64,000 bases of DNA from Chroococcus sp. FPU101 (lineage in GTDB: Bacteria; Cyanobacteriota; Cyanobacteriia; Cyanobacteriales; Microcystaceae): contig NZ_BLJI01000012.1 in NCBI RefSeq assembly GCF_017312365.1, positions 62,001 through 126,000 on the forward strand, read 5' to 3'. The translations under genes and the position numbers were made by a program. Below the pieces are notes generated by a model. That model saw nothing but the letters and a program-made list of their open reading frames with translations. It made no database searches and was not told where the DNA came from. Of this stretch, positions 34,863 to 45,041 are shown piece after piece. Each line of letters opens with the position of its first letter. The stretch's first letter is position 1.

Positions 34863-36406
34863 ATGTCTAATCATCATTACGATATTATTATCATTGGAAC
34901 GGGTGCAGGAGGTGGAACCTTAGCGCATCGCTTTGCACCCAGTGGCAAAAAAATCTTAGTCCTAGAACGTGGAACCTTTTTACCTCGTGAAAAAGCAAAC
35001 TGGGATACTGTAGAAGTATTTCAAAAAGAACGCTATCATACCTCTGAAATCTGGTATGACAAAGATGGTGAAGAACTTCGACCAGGGACAGGTTACTGGG
35101 TAGGAGGAAATACGAAAGTTTATGGTGGTGCTTTATTTCGTTGGCGAGAAAAAGACTTTGAAAAGGTTATTCATCACGGAGGAATTTCTCCAGAATGGCC
35201 ACTGAAATATAAAGATTTTGAACCTTATTATACTGAAGCAGAAAAATTGTACGAAGTACATGGACAACGCGGAGAAGACCCCACAGAACCCCCAACAAAT
35301 AGTCCTTATTTTTATCCAACAATTCATCATGAACCCAGAATTCAAGAAATTCATGAGGCATTAGAAGGAAAAGGTTTACATCCCTTTCATCTTCCATTAG
35401 CGATTAAATTAAATGAAGTCAATCGACGTTTAAGCACTTGTATTCGCTGTGATACTTGTGATGGTTTTCCCTGTTTATTAGATGGAAAAGCGGATGCTGA
35501 TATTAACTGTGTGCGTCCTGCGGTTAATACTTCTGATAATGTGACTTTACTCACGGAAGCAGAAGTTTTAAAACTCCATACCAATGAATCAGGAAAAGAG
35601 GTTACTAAGATCGAAGTTCGGCTTCAAGGACAACGGCTATTCTTTTCAGCAGATATTGTTGTTGTTTCCTGTGGTGCAATTAATTCTGCTGTCTTATTAT
35701 TGCGTTCTGCAAATGATCAACATCCTTACGGTTTAGCGAATGGCTCGGATCAAGTGGGACGAAATTTTATGCGTCATCAAAACGGTGCAATTGTTGGCTT
35801 AACTCGAAAAGAAAATCCAACTCAATTTCAAAAAACACTTGCTGTTAATGATTTTTATTGGGGAGAAAAAGGGTTTGATTTTCCGATGGGTCATGTCCAA
35901 CTTCTAGGAAAAATTAATAAAGATATGATTGCTCTAGATGCGCCTATTTTTGCCCCAGGATTAGCCTTAGAAGAAGTAGCGCGGCGTTCAGTAGATTGGT
36001 GGTTAACGGCTGAAGATTTACCCGATCCTAATAATCGCGTTTCGATTCAAAATGGCAATATTTTTCTAGATTATGAGGATAACAATACCAAAGCCTTTGA
36101 TCGTCTCTTGCATCGCTGGACTGAGGTTTTAAAGTCAATTGAATGTGGCGATAAGATTTTACCTTGTTCTCTCTATTTAGAAAACGAATTCCTTTACAGG
36201 GAGTTGCTCATCAATGCGGTACCTGTCGCTTTGGAGAAAATCCCGAAACATCGGTTTTAGATATTAATTGTCGAACTCATGATGTTGATAATTTGTATGT
36301 TGTTGATGGCAGTTTCTTTCGTTCTAGCGCGGCTATCAATCCCACTCTAACTATTATTGCTAATGCGTTACGGGTTGGCGATCATCTTTTAGAACGAATG
36401 AAATAA
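34863..36406 (+). pseudogene. GMC (glucose-methanol-choline) oxidoreductase, frameshifted near the C-terminus
   Basis: The ATG at 34863 has GAGG upstream and begins MSNHHYDIIIIGTGAGGGTL, the GMC FAD motif. WVGGNTKVYGGALFRWRE and a Cys cluster (CIRCDTCDGFPC) follow in frame. Near 36165-36185 the frame slips: the upstream frame ends in unrelated residues at 36260, while homology resumes in another frame with GVAHQCGTCRFG (active-site His region), NLYVVDGSFFRSSAAINPT and NALRVGDHLLER to 36406. Total length is 1544 nt; one added base gives a 514-residue protein of normal size. As written, the active-site C-terminus is lost. Substrate unknown. Confidence 0.87.
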
Positions 36407-36428
36407 ATTTGGGTTAATACCAAATCTT

Positions 36429-36456
36429 TTGGGTTTGGAAACCAAACCCCTACAAT
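36429..36456. repeat. GGGTTTGG palindrome family, copy 6
   Basis: TTGGGTTTGGAAACCAAACCCC then TACAAT: perfect GGGTTTGG/CCAAACCC arms around AAA-centred loop, lying between the GMC gene and the EamA-type gene. Confidence 0.72.
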
Positions 36457-36460
36457 AGCT

Positions 36461-37459
36461 ATGAGCAAAATTTCTCGCATTTTAAATCGTATTCCCAATC
36501 AGGTTTATCTATGGATCGCCGTCCTGATTTTTGCATCCTCTAATTCAGTGACTCGAAAAATTATTGATCTTGGCGCACATCATTTCGTTAATGGTCGAAA
36601 TCCGATTTCCCTATGTAATGTGTTGTTTGTTGGGAATATTTGCGCCTTTTTATTAATGATTTTGATTTTTTATCCCGACTGGCAACCGAGTAAATTAAAA
36701 AATCTGACTCGTCAAGATTGGATTATCTTAACAGTAGTTGGGATTTTATCTGGAGCGATCGCACCTGCTTTAATTTTTACGGCTCTTGCTCAGACAAATG
36801 TAACGAATGTGGTTTTAATTGGACGCTTAGAACCCTTAATAACTCTGGCTTTGAGTGTTTGGCTTCTCAAAACGCGGGTCAATTCTTGGACGGTAAGCGG
36901 TTCTCTGGTTTCTTTTGTTGGGGTAGCGGTAACAGTTTGGCACGGTTTACACATCGGAAAAGGAGAACTATTGATCGCTATTGCAGCAGCCATTTTAGCG
37001 GTGGCTACGGTGATTAGTAAATCACGCTTACAGTCGATTTCAATAGGGATTTTTAGTGTTTATCGGACGGCGGTAGGTACAATTGTATTTTTTATTCTGG
37101 CGAATATCCTCTACGGTTCACATCATTTTGCTCAAGCTTTTTCCCCTTACTTATGGGCGTGGATGATCCTGTATGCTGCTGTTATTGTTGTAATTGGACA
37201 ATTGTGCTGGTTTGCAGGATTAAGAAACGCGAATTCGGCCCAAACAAACTTAGCGAGTTCGATTAATCCTCTTGCTGCTATTGTGATGGCCTATTTGATT
37301 TTAGGAGAAGTGCCAACATCTGCTCAATATTTAGGAGGTTCTATTATAATCGTGGGAGTTGTGTTAAGTGCAGTCGCCAATTTCAATCTAACCGTCGCAC
37401 CTCTAAAAATGAATCCTGCTCAAATGATGATGATGGCAGTTGGTTTTCGAGGGATTTAA
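36461..37459 (+). CDS. EamA/DMT-superfamily transporter
   Basis: 332 residues with ten predicted transmembrane helices in two EamA repeats; NLASSINPLAAIVMAYLILGEVPTSAQYLGGSIIIVGV near the end is the typical second-repeat signature, and VVLIGRLEPLITLALSVWLLKTRV the first. Such carriers export or import metabolites (amino acids, sugars, nucleotides); the substrate is not indicated. The stop overlaps the end of the convergent hybrid kinase gene (37456) by four bases. Confidence 0.85.
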   Translation: MSKISRILNRIPNQVYLWIAVLIFASSNSVTRKIIDLGAHHFVNGRNPISLCNVLFVGNICAFLLMILIFYPDWQPSKLKNLTRQDWIILTVVGILSGAIAPALIFTALAQTNVTNVVLIGRLEPLITLALSVWLLKTRVNSWTVSGSLVSFVGVAVTVWHGLHIGKGELLIAIAAAILAVATVISKSRLQSISIGIFSVYRTAVGTIVFFILANILYGSHHFAQAFSPYLWAWMILYAAVIVVIGQLCWFAGLRNANSAQTNLASSINPLAAIVMAYLILGEVPTSAQYLGGSIIIVGVVLSAVANFNLTVAPLKMNPAQMMMMAVGFRGI

Positions 37460-39387
37460 TGAATGGGTAGCCTAACTGTTACTCTTGTGCCAGCTTCTGC
37501 TGATGACTCGATTTGTAATTCCCCACCATGTGCCTCAACAATACGCTTAACAATAGCTAAACCCAAACCATTTCCATTCGCTTTCGTTGTATAAAAAGGT
37601 TTCATCAAATTGGGTAAAACTTCGGGTGGGATGGGTACACCACCGTTATGAACCTGTAAATCAACTTGATTGTCTACTTTTTGAACTCTCAGCGTCACTC
37701 TCTCACCTTCTGCCACTGCTTCAAAGGCATTTGTAACCAGATTGATTAAGACTTGCTTTAACTTATCTTGATCGGCTAAAACTTGAATTGAATTAGGATT
37801 TGGAGTAAATTCAAGTTGTTTACCGATTGCGGCGGGCGTATTTTGTAAAGATACGAGCATTTCTCCGATCAAATGATTTAGATCTAATTCAGTCCGTTGA
37901 AGGGTTTGCGGCTTGGCATAGAGTAAAATTTGATTTAATAGGCGTTGTAGACGTTCGGCTTCATCTAGAGCTAAAGAGAGATATTCCTGAAAACGTTCTG
38001 GTAAAGTCAGTTTTTTAAAAGCATTTAATCCCATCATTACTGTTGTCAAAGGGTTGCGTACTTCATGGACAATCATTGATGCTAATTCACCAATTTCGGC
38101 TAATCTTGAGAGAGCCTTTTCTGCTTGTTTAAGCGTCGTAATATCTGTTGCCGATACGAGTAGACAGGATTCATTTTCTAAGTCGATCACTTCTGCCGAC
38201 AATAACCCAATAAAACGCTCTCCCGACTTTTTGCGTAACTCAAATTCTAAATTAGAAATCGCTTCTTGTTCTTCGAGTAGTTGCATCATTTTCATTCGAT
38301 CTTCTGCTCTAGACCATACGCCTAAATCTATGGCATTCTGTCCGATCATCTCCTCATGGCTATAACCTAACATCTGCAAACAACTTTCATTGACTTCGAT
38401 GTAGCGTCCATCTCTAAGGGTACTAATTGTAATCGCATTAGGGGAAGAACGAAACGCTTTAGAGAATTTTTCTTCGGATAGTTTTAATGCTTCCTCTATC
38501 TGTAATCGTTCCATTTCTGCCGCCGCACGAGACGCAAAAATTTCTAAAACCGTCCGATATCGTGACTCATTTTCCATTGGTTGCTCGTCAAGTACCGCTA
38601 AGTGTCCTAAAAGCTCACTGGATGAATTTGTTAAAGCGACTCCTGCATAGCTTTGCGCTTCCCATTCCACTAAGCCTTCTTCTTCTGGGAACAGAGATTG
38701 AACACGTCGGGGACAATAAAAAAAGCCACCTCGGTTGATGACATATTCACACGGGGTTTTTTCTAAACTGTACTCGAAGTTTTCCCCAAAACGATCGCCA
38801 TTCCAGAAGGCAAAAGCTCGAACACGTGTCGGTGGAGAATCGATACATTCACTAATCAAGGCGTAGCGAACATTTAAAGCTTTGGCTAAAGAGTGAACCA
38901 AAGAGCGAAAAAAATCTTTACTAACGACTGACGCAGTTCCTTCAACAATTGATAAAAGTGTTTGTTCTGAGCGTTGTCGTTCTAACACTTCATCATGAAG
39001 TTGCTTGATAATTTTTCCCCGTTCAATAGCGTAACGAATCACCCGAACTAAAACTTCAGTTTCAATTTTTCCTTTGACTAGATAATCCTGTGCGCCTTCT
39101 GCTACTGCTTGAAAAGCGAGTTCTTGATCATCGGTTCCTGTGAGGACAACAATAGGTAAATTGGGGGCAGCAGCATGGATACGGATAAAAGTTGTTAATC
39201 CTTTAGAATCAGGAAGTGAAAGATCGGATAAAACAATCTCAAAATTAGAGTTTTCAAGATATTCAAGAGCGACTCGAAGGCTTTTCGCCTGTGTAATTTC
39301 CCACTGCTGATCAGCATCTTCCAACATTTCTATCAGCAGAAAAGCATCAGCAGGATTATCTTCAACCAGTAGAACAGAGGTAGGCAT
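37456..39387 (-). CDS. Receiver-GAF-PAS histidine kinase
   Basis: The frame begins at a TTG (39393), but the ATG two codons later (39387) starts the conserved receiver, so I choose it (643 residues). Receiver domain with Asp55 (SDLSLPDS), a GAF-like domain (about 150-300), a PAS domain (about 305-420) and a HisKA/HATPase kinase: ASMIVHEVRNPLTT holds the phospho-His; NLVTNAFEAVA, GLGLAIVKRIVEAHGG are ATP-site motifs. Soluble. Third gene of a minus-strand operon after the 1747-residue kinase and a single-domain receiver, so it may receive or relay phosphate within that set. Confidence 0.9.
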   Translation of the reverse strand: MPTSVLLVEDNPADAFLLIEMLEDADQQWEITQAKSLRVALEYLENSNFEIVLSDLSLPDSKGLTTFIRIHAAAPNLPIVVLTGTDDQELAFQAVAEGAQDYLVKGKIETEVLVRVIRYAIERGKIIKQLHDEVLERQRSEQTLLSIVEGTASVVSKDFFRSLVHSLAKALNVRYALISECIDSPPTRVRAFAFWNGDRFGENFEYSLEKTPCEYVINRGGFFYCPRRVQSLFPEEEGLVEWEAQSYAGVALTNSSSELLGHLAVLDEQPMENESRYRTVLEIFASRAAAEMERLQIEEALKLSEEKFSKAFRSSPNAITISTLRDGRYIEVNESCLQMLGYSHEEMIGQNAIDLGVWSRAEDRMKMMQLLEEQEAISNLEFELRKKSGERFIGLLSAEVIDLENESCLLVSATDITTLKQAEKALSRLAEIGELASMIVHEVRNPLTTVMMGLNAFKKLTLPERFQEYLSLALDEAERLQRLLNQILLYAKPQTLQRTELDLNHLIGEMLVSLQNTPAAIGKQLEFTPNPNSIQVLADQDKLKQVLINLVTNAFEAVAEGERVTLRVQKVDNQVDLQVHNGGVPIPPEVLPNLMKPFYTTKANGNGLGLAIVKRIVEAHGGELQIESSAEAGTRVTVRLPIH

Positions 39388-39397
39388 AGTCAATATA

Positions 39398-39829
39398 CTA
39401 CGACTTAGGTGGCAGCATAACAGCCGCTAACCAAAAATTTTCAATAAACTTAACGACTGCGATAAAATCTTCCAAATTAACGGGTTTCACGAGATAACAA
39501 TTGGCTTGCAATTGATAACTTTTTAGAATATCTTTTGTATCTGTAGAAGTGGTCAAAATAATAACTGGAATCGTTTGTAACGCTCCATCTCCTTTAATTT
39601 TTGCCAGTACCTCTGTCCCTTTTTTTTTCGGTAGATTGAGATCTAATAATATTAGGTCTGGACGGGGGACATCTGTATATTTTTCTTGTTTATCTAAAAA
39701 GTCAATTGCTTCAACACCATTCTTAACCCAATGCAGCCGATGACTGATGTTGCTTTCGCTTAGGATTTCTAGCATCAGTTGAGCATCACTATTAGAATCT
39801 TCCACCAGCAAAATTTCAACGATTTTCAT
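39398..39829 (-). CDS. Single-domain response regulator (Rcp1/CheY-like)
   Basis: 143 residues, receiver only: E10/D11, phosphoacceptor Asp63 (LLDLNLP), Thr in IILTTS and Lys in LVKPV. The NGVEAIDFL and PDLILLDLNLPKKKG pattern is of the Rcp1 type that pairs with phytochrome-like and other cyanobacterial kinases. Its start overlaps the end of the 1747-residue kinase gene by 14 nt, and its stop is about 10 nt before the next kinase start, so the three are translationally close. Likely a phosphate shuttle between the two kinases. Confidence 0.92.
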   Translation of the reverse strand: MKIVEILLVEDSNSDAQLMLEILSESNISHRLHWVKNGVEAIDFLDKQEKYTDVPRPDLILLDLNLPKKKGTEVLAKIKGDGALQTIPVIILTTSTDTKDILKSYQLQANCYLVKPVNLEDFIAVVKFIENFWLAAVMLPPKS

Positions 39830-42800
39830 GTGGTCTCACTGGAATTTCAAAACAGAAACTTGAACCTTCTCCTGGTTGCGATTCTACCCAAATTTGTCCC
39901 TCGTGACGTTCAACAATCTTTTGACAAATGGCTAAACCTAGTCCTGTTCCTGGGTACTCATCGCTGCTATGAAGACGCTGGAAGATGCCAAAAATCTGTT
40001 CAGCATACTGAGTATCGATCCCAATGCCATTATCGCTGACGCGAAAGATAAAAGACGTTGGCTGATGTTGAGTCGCACTGATCCGAATTTGGGGAGGAAT
40101 GCTAGAACGATATTTAATGGCGTTACTGATGAGATTTTGAAATAGTAGCATCATTTGATCAGGATCAGCGAGTAGTGTTGGTAGTGGTTCAATAGTAATT
40201 GTTGCCTGATTTTCTCTGATGCAAAGCTGTAAATCTTTCAGAACTTGGTTAACCACGAAATTACAATCAGTCGGTTGACGCTTCAATTGATGCCGTCCTA
40301 CTTTAGAATAAGCCAGCAAATCTCGAATCAATTGTTGCATCCTTGTCGCCCCATTAACCGCAAAATTAATGTAAATATCGGCTTTTTCGTCTAATTTTCC
40401 TTGATATCGTTTTGCTAGTAGTTGGGTATAGCTGGCAACGGCTCTCAGAGGCTCTTGTAAATCATGAGACGCAATATAAGCAAATTGTTCTAATTCTTGG
40501 TTTGAGCGTTGTAACTCCGCCGTTAGTTGTTCGAGCCGTTGATTGGACTGGGTTAGTTCTTCTGTTCGCTCCTGCACTCGGATTTCTAATTCATTATACA
40601 AACGAGCATTGTCAATAGCGATCGCAGCTTGTACAGAGAGCAATTGCAAAATCTCAATCCGTTGTGTGGTAAAAGCATCCGTCGTCAAATTATTTTCTAA
40701 ATAAAGTATGCCTGCAAGTTTCCCTTGATTAACCAGTGGAATACAAAGAATTGATTTCGGTTGCGAGGCAATGATATAAGCATCTTGATTAAATTTATTT
40801 TCCTGAGTGGCATTGTGAAGAACAACGTTTTCCTGGGTTCGAGCGACATAGTTAATGATGGATGCAGGTAAAGATAAATTAACTGGTCTTGACTTTAGTA
40901 CACTAATTTGTTCATTATTCACTGAGCCTTCCGCTTCGATCAATAGTTTTCCTTGAGTTTCTAAAATCAACAATCCTTTTTCTGCTCCTGCATTTTCCAT
41001 TAAGATTTTCATTAACTTGGCCAATAATTTATCCAGCAAAATCTCCCCCGAAAGAGCATGATTCGCTTTGATTACGGTTGCTAAATCTAGAACCTCGTTT
41101 CTGGTGCTACCTGTTACAGTTGTAATGGTTAGATGTTGTGTTTTTTCGGGTCTTTTCGCTAATAACTGCAGATAACGCGCTTCTAAATCCTGCATTTTTG
41201 ACATCGCTCCCCAGTTGAGATAACAATAGTAGGCATCGAGTAGATAAACCTGAGCAATTTTGTCTTTATTTCGAGCTAGATAAAACCTTGCAGCTAATTC
41301 GTGTGCTAAGGCTTCTTCATTGAGATATTCGTGTTCCTTTGCTAGATTAATAGCACGATCATAAGCGTCCATTGCCTTAAGATCTTGACCTAGAATTCGA
41401 TATCGTTCAGCTTCTACTAGATAGTATTTGTGTAGATAATTCATCGGTGCATGATCCGCCCAAAGCTTCATTTTCTTCTGATTAGCCGCGATTTTCTTTA
41501 AAATGTTCTTGCGTTCAACAATTGACGCATCGGGAAAGATAGCAATTTTAGATAGAGAATCATAAAAATAGAAGACAGGTACCACCAGCAAACCAACAGC
41601 ACCTTGCTCTAAAAGTTGTTCCACTGTGTCCGCAAGTTCAACCGCTTGGGGATAATCTTGAAACAGATAAGCAAGCATCAGTTTATTGAGATAAAGATGA
41701 AAAATTGTATATTGATCATTGGTTGCTTGATGACGCGGTAAACATTCTCGCTCGTCGTAACTGGTACCGCTTAAAACCCAAGGATTTTCTGACGCTTCCA
41801 TCAGATTTAAAACGGCTTGGTGGTAGATTTGAGTTAAATTTAAAGGGAGTTCTTGTTTAAAATGAGCGATCGCATGACGATAACTCGCCATCTCTTGTTC
41901 TAGTTCTGATAATGATCGTCCCACCAAATACGAATGATAAAATCGAAAAGCAAGCGCGAATGTTGCATATTCGAGATCTCCTATCGTCAAACCATATTGA
42001 TAAGCTTCTAGCAAAGGTTCTAGGGTTACTCGTAGATGTTCTTTCCAATGCTTCAGATACATATTCACTAGAAGCAAGGTTTTAGGAATAAATTCTTGCG
42101 CTTTCAACTGAGGCAGTAGTTTTAAAGCGAGTTCAGCAAAACGATAACCTGCATCGATCTTTTCTTCCACTGCACAGAGAATCATTCCATAATCAGCATA
42201 ACCAAACGCCGAACCAGGTGCATTGCCATATTGAAGACTTAACTGTACCTTTTGAAAGACCATCATTTTCCATACTTGCGGTGCTGTAAAATAAGTAGGG
42301 GTACAGACACTCGCAATAATTTGCATCGCTGCTAGTTTGTCAGGATCACTCATTAGAGGTAAGTTCATTAACTCTAATGGTTCTTTGTTGTCTAATGCTA
42401 ACTTCGTTTTGGTCTGTTCAAGCTGAATATTTTTTTGCGTTGGCTTTGGAGATAGCTTGACCCCTAATAGATCGAGTACCTGTAGCCCAATATTGATTGC
42501 TTCTGATAGCTGATTTTGGGCGATATAAGCTTGTATTTTGACTTCATAGACTGTTAAAAGGTCTAAATGGTTTTTGGCTTGTTGTAGAGCCATCTGGGCG
42601 AATTGTTCCATCTGCTCAAAATCGCCGCAGAGATAGGCAGCTTCTGCTGCGGAACTTAATAGGTTTAAAATTAACTCATCAGAACTTTGTTGATCGAGTA
42701 GTTTTAGACCGCTCTTAAAATAATTGAAAGCGGGTTCATAAGCTGCCGATAACTTTGCTTTTTGTCCAGCGATTAGATTCAGTTGAGCGAGTTGAGCTTT

Positions 42801-45041
42801 TTCGGGTTGTTCAGTGATTAATTCAATCCCTAGATTGAGTTGATTGACAATCTCAAAGATCTGATCTTCTAAACGTTCGCTTGGCGTTGATTTTTGGAGA
42901 AATTGACCGATTTTTAAATGAATTTGTTGTTGCTCAATTTCTGAGAGGGTGGAGTAAGCAGCCTGTCGGACTCGATCATGAAGAAACTGATAGGAAACCT
43001 TCACATCATGAGAGTTTTCTAAATTAAAAAATTGAAAGTATTTATAGTCATCCCCAATCGGTAAAACTAATCCTTCTTGTACCGCTTGCCAAAGTTCGGC
43101 TACAGTTTGAGCTTGAGTTTTTTCATAAATAATTGATAGAGTTTTTGTATCAAATTGATGACCAATACAGGCAGCTAACTTTAAAACCTGTTGCAGTGAA
43201 TTAGAAAGCTTTTGAATTTTGGCTACCATTAAATCAACTACATTATCGGTAGAGGGTACTGCTTGAATTGCTTTTAAATTCCAATGCCACTTTCTATTTT
43301 TAGAATTAAAGCTAATTAAACTTTCTTGATAAAGATATTTTAAAAATTCATTAATAAAAAATGGATTACCGTTCGTTTTCTTCCAGACTAATTCGGCTAA
43401 AGCTTGAGTGGTTTCTAAGTCAGAGTTAAGAGAATCAGCAATTAACTGATTAATCTCGGCTAGATTTAAAGGTAACAGAGAAATATGATTAATACTGACA
43501 TTGGTTTTCTTTAGCTCATTAAGCATCAACTGTAGAGGATGAATCCGACTTATTTCATTCTCTCTATAAGTTCCAATTAACAATAAATATCGACACTCAG
43601 ACATCACTAATAAAGATTGAATTAATTTTAGTGATGCTCGATCAGCCCACTGTAAATCATCCAAAAAAATAACCAAGGGATGGGTAACTTTAGGAAAAAC
43701 CTGAATAAAGTTTTGAAAAACCCAATTAAAACGATTTTGCGATTCTTCAGCGTTCAATTCTATAACAGCAGGTTGTTCACCAATCAATAATTCAACTTCG
43801 GGAATAACATCAATCATAATCTGACCATTCATTCCTAGAGCCTCTAAAATTTGTTCTTTCCAAATTCTGATTTTATGCTCATTTTGAGTTAATAATTGTT
43901 GAATGAGTTCTCGAAAAGCTTGAATCAAACCGTGATAAGGAATATTCTGTTTTAGTGGCTCAAACTTCCCACTAATAAAATAGCCACGCCGTTCAGTAAT
44001 CGGTTTATAAATTTCCTGAACTAGGGCAGTTTTACCTATACCAGAATAACCCGTGACTAAAGCCATTGCTATTTTTAATTCTTTGTTCTCAATTACTTGG
44101 TCAAATGATGATAACAAGCTTTTAACATTTTGTTCTCTACCATAAAGTTTCTGTAAAATTTGAAATCGCTCCGAGATATCTTGCTCACCGAGAATAAAAG
44201 TTTCGATTCTACCTTTTTCTTGTAGTTGAGCTAAACATTTTTCTAAATCAGATTGTATTCCCCAACTACTTTGATAGCGATCTTCAGCATTTTTAGCTAA
44301 TAGTTTTGAAACAATATTAGAAACCGCTTGCGGAATACTTGAATTAAGTTCATCGACAGAAATGGGTTGTTTTGCTATCTGACAATGAACTAACTCGACT
44401 GCATCACTTGTTTTAAAAGGTAACTGATGACTCAATAACTGATATAAAGTAACACCCAATGAATAAAAATCAGTCCGATAGTCAATGCTTCGATTCATTC
44501 TTCCCGTCTGTTCGGGTGACAGATAAGCAAGAGTTCCTTCTAGAATATTCGGGTTATGATAGATTGGATTTTCTCTAGATAAAACAGTAGCAATACCAAA
44601 ATCGATCAATTTAACTTGTCCCGTATTAGGATTGATTACAAGATTAGATGGATTAATATCTTTGTGGATAATATTTTGCTGGTGTACTTGACCTATAATT
44701 TTCGTTATTGCAATTGATAAAGAAAGACATTCCTTTAGTGTAAATTGTCGGAATTGGATTTGTTGTCTTAAAGATTCACCGCCAAAATCTTCTAGAATAA
44801 TTGCTAGACTATTTTCAAATGTTTCTAAAGCATAAGCTTTAACTACACCTTCTAGATTTAATTTGTGGGTGATTTCGTATTCAAGTCGAAAACGAGCGAT
44901 CGCATCTGGTGTAGGATACTCTTGGTTAAGTATCTTCAGGATGACAGAAGTTTGGTTTACATTGCGACATCCTCGATAAATTAGAGATTGAGGACTTTTG
45001 TACAGTAATTCACTAAGCTGATAACCAGGAATAGTCGCCAT
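39816..45041 (-). CDS. Dual Ser/Thr kinase - AAA ATPase - GAF - histidine kinase
   Basis: The frame opens at 45059; the Met at 45041 (MATIPGYQLSELLYKS) starts the conserved kinase, giving 1741 residues. Order: Ser/Thr kinase domain (about 1-270; HKDINPSN catalytic loop, IDFGIA, and GTLAYLSPEQTGR); AAA/STAND-like ATPase (about 295-650; P-loop GYSGIGKT, FLDDLQWAD Walker B); a long helical TPR-like region (about 700-1250); GAF domain (about 1310-1450); HisKA (SHDLQEPLRAVASY) and HATPase (NLISNAIKYRS, GTGLGLAICQKIVERH). Giant kinases with this plan are known in filamentous and some unicellular cyanobacteria. All catalytic motifs seen look intact. First gene of the signalling operon. Confidence 0.94.
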   Translation of the reverse strand: MATIPGYQLSELLYKSPQSLIYRGCRNVNQTSVILKILNQEYPTPDAIARFRLEYEITHKLNLEGVVKAYALETFENSLAIILEDFGGESLRQQIQFRQFTLKECLSLSIAITKIIGQVHQQNIIHKDINPSNLVINPNTGQVKLIDFGIATVLSRENPIYHNPNILEGTLAYLSPEQTGRMNRSIDYRTDFYSLGVTLYQLLSHQLPFKTSDAVELVHCQIAKQPISVDELNSSIPQAVSNIVSKLLAKNAEDRYQSSWGIQSDLEKCLAQLQEKGRIETFILGEQDISERFQILQKLYGREQNVKSLLSSFDQVIENKELKIAMALVTGYSGIGKTALVQEIYKPITERRGYFISGKFEPLKQNIPYHGLIQAFRELIQQLLTQNEHKIRIWKEQILEALGMNGQIMIDVIPEVELLIGEQPAVIELNAEESQNRFNWVFQNFIQVFPKVTHPLVIFLDDLQWADRASLKLIQSLLVMSECRYLLLIGTYRENEISRIHPLQLMLNELKKTNVSINHISLLPLNLAEINQLIADSLNSDLETTQALAELVWKKTNGNPFFINEFLKYLYQESLISFNSKNRKWHWNLKAIQAVPSTDNVVDLMVAKIQKLSNSLQQVLKLAACIGHQFDTKTLSIIYEKTQAQTVAELWQAVQEGLVLPIGDDYKYFQFFNLENSHDVKVSYQFLHDRVRQAAYSTLSEIEQQQIHLKIGQFLQKSTPSERLEDQIFEIVNQLNLGIELITEQPEKAQLAQLNLIAGQKAKLSAAYEPAFNYFKSGLKLLDQQSSDELILNLLSSAAEAAYLCGDFEQMEQFAQMALQQAKNHLDLLTVYEVKIQAYIAQNQLSEAINIGLQVLDLLGVKLSPKPTQKNIQLEQTKTKLALDNKEPLELMNLPLMSDPDKLAAMQIIASVCTPTYFTAPQVWKMMVFQKVQLSLQYGNAPGSAFGYADYGMILCAVEEKIDAGYRFAELALKLLPQLKAQEFIPKTLLLVNMYLKHWKEHLRVTLEPLLEAYQYGLTIGDLEYATFALAFRFYHSYLVGRSLSELEQEMASYRHAIAHFKQELPLNLTQIYHQAVLNLMEASENPWVLSGTSYDERECLPRHQATNDQYTIFHLYLNKLMLAYLFQDYPQAVELADTVEQLLEQGAVGLLVVPVFYFYDSLSKIAIFPDASIVERKNILKKIAANQKKMKLWADHAPMNYLHKYYLVEAERYRILGQDLKAMDAYDRAINLAKEHEYLNEEALAHELAARFYLARNKDKIAQVYLLDAYYCYLNWGAMSKMQDLEARYLQLLAKRPEKTQHLTITTVTGSTRNEVLDLATVIKANHALSGEILLDKLLAKLMKILMENAGAEKGLLILETQGKLLIEAEGSVNNEQISVLKSRPVNLSLPASIINYVARTQENVVLHNATQENKFNQDAYIIASQPKSILCIPLVNQGKLAGILYLENNLTTDAFTTQRIEILQLLSVQAAIAIDNARLYNELEIRVQERTEELTQSNQRLEQLTAELQRSNQELEQFAYIASHDLQEPLRAVASYTQLLAKRYQGKLDEKADIYINFAVNGATRMQQLIRDLLAYSKVGRHQLKRQPTDCNFVVNQVLKDLQLCIRENQATITIEPLPTLLADPDQMMLLFQNLISNAIKYRSSIPPQIRISATQHQPTSFIFRVSDNGIGIDTQYAEQIFGIFQRLHSSDEYPGTGLGLAICQKIVERHEGQIWVESQPGEGSSFCFEIPVRPHENR

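Noticed and set aside
36164-36406. Independent 80-codon gene starting at TTG 36164
   Set aside because: Its translation (HQCGTCRFG, NLYVVDGSFF, NALRVGDHL) is the standard C-terminal end of GMC oxidoreductases, so it is the displaced end of the upstream gene, not a separate one.
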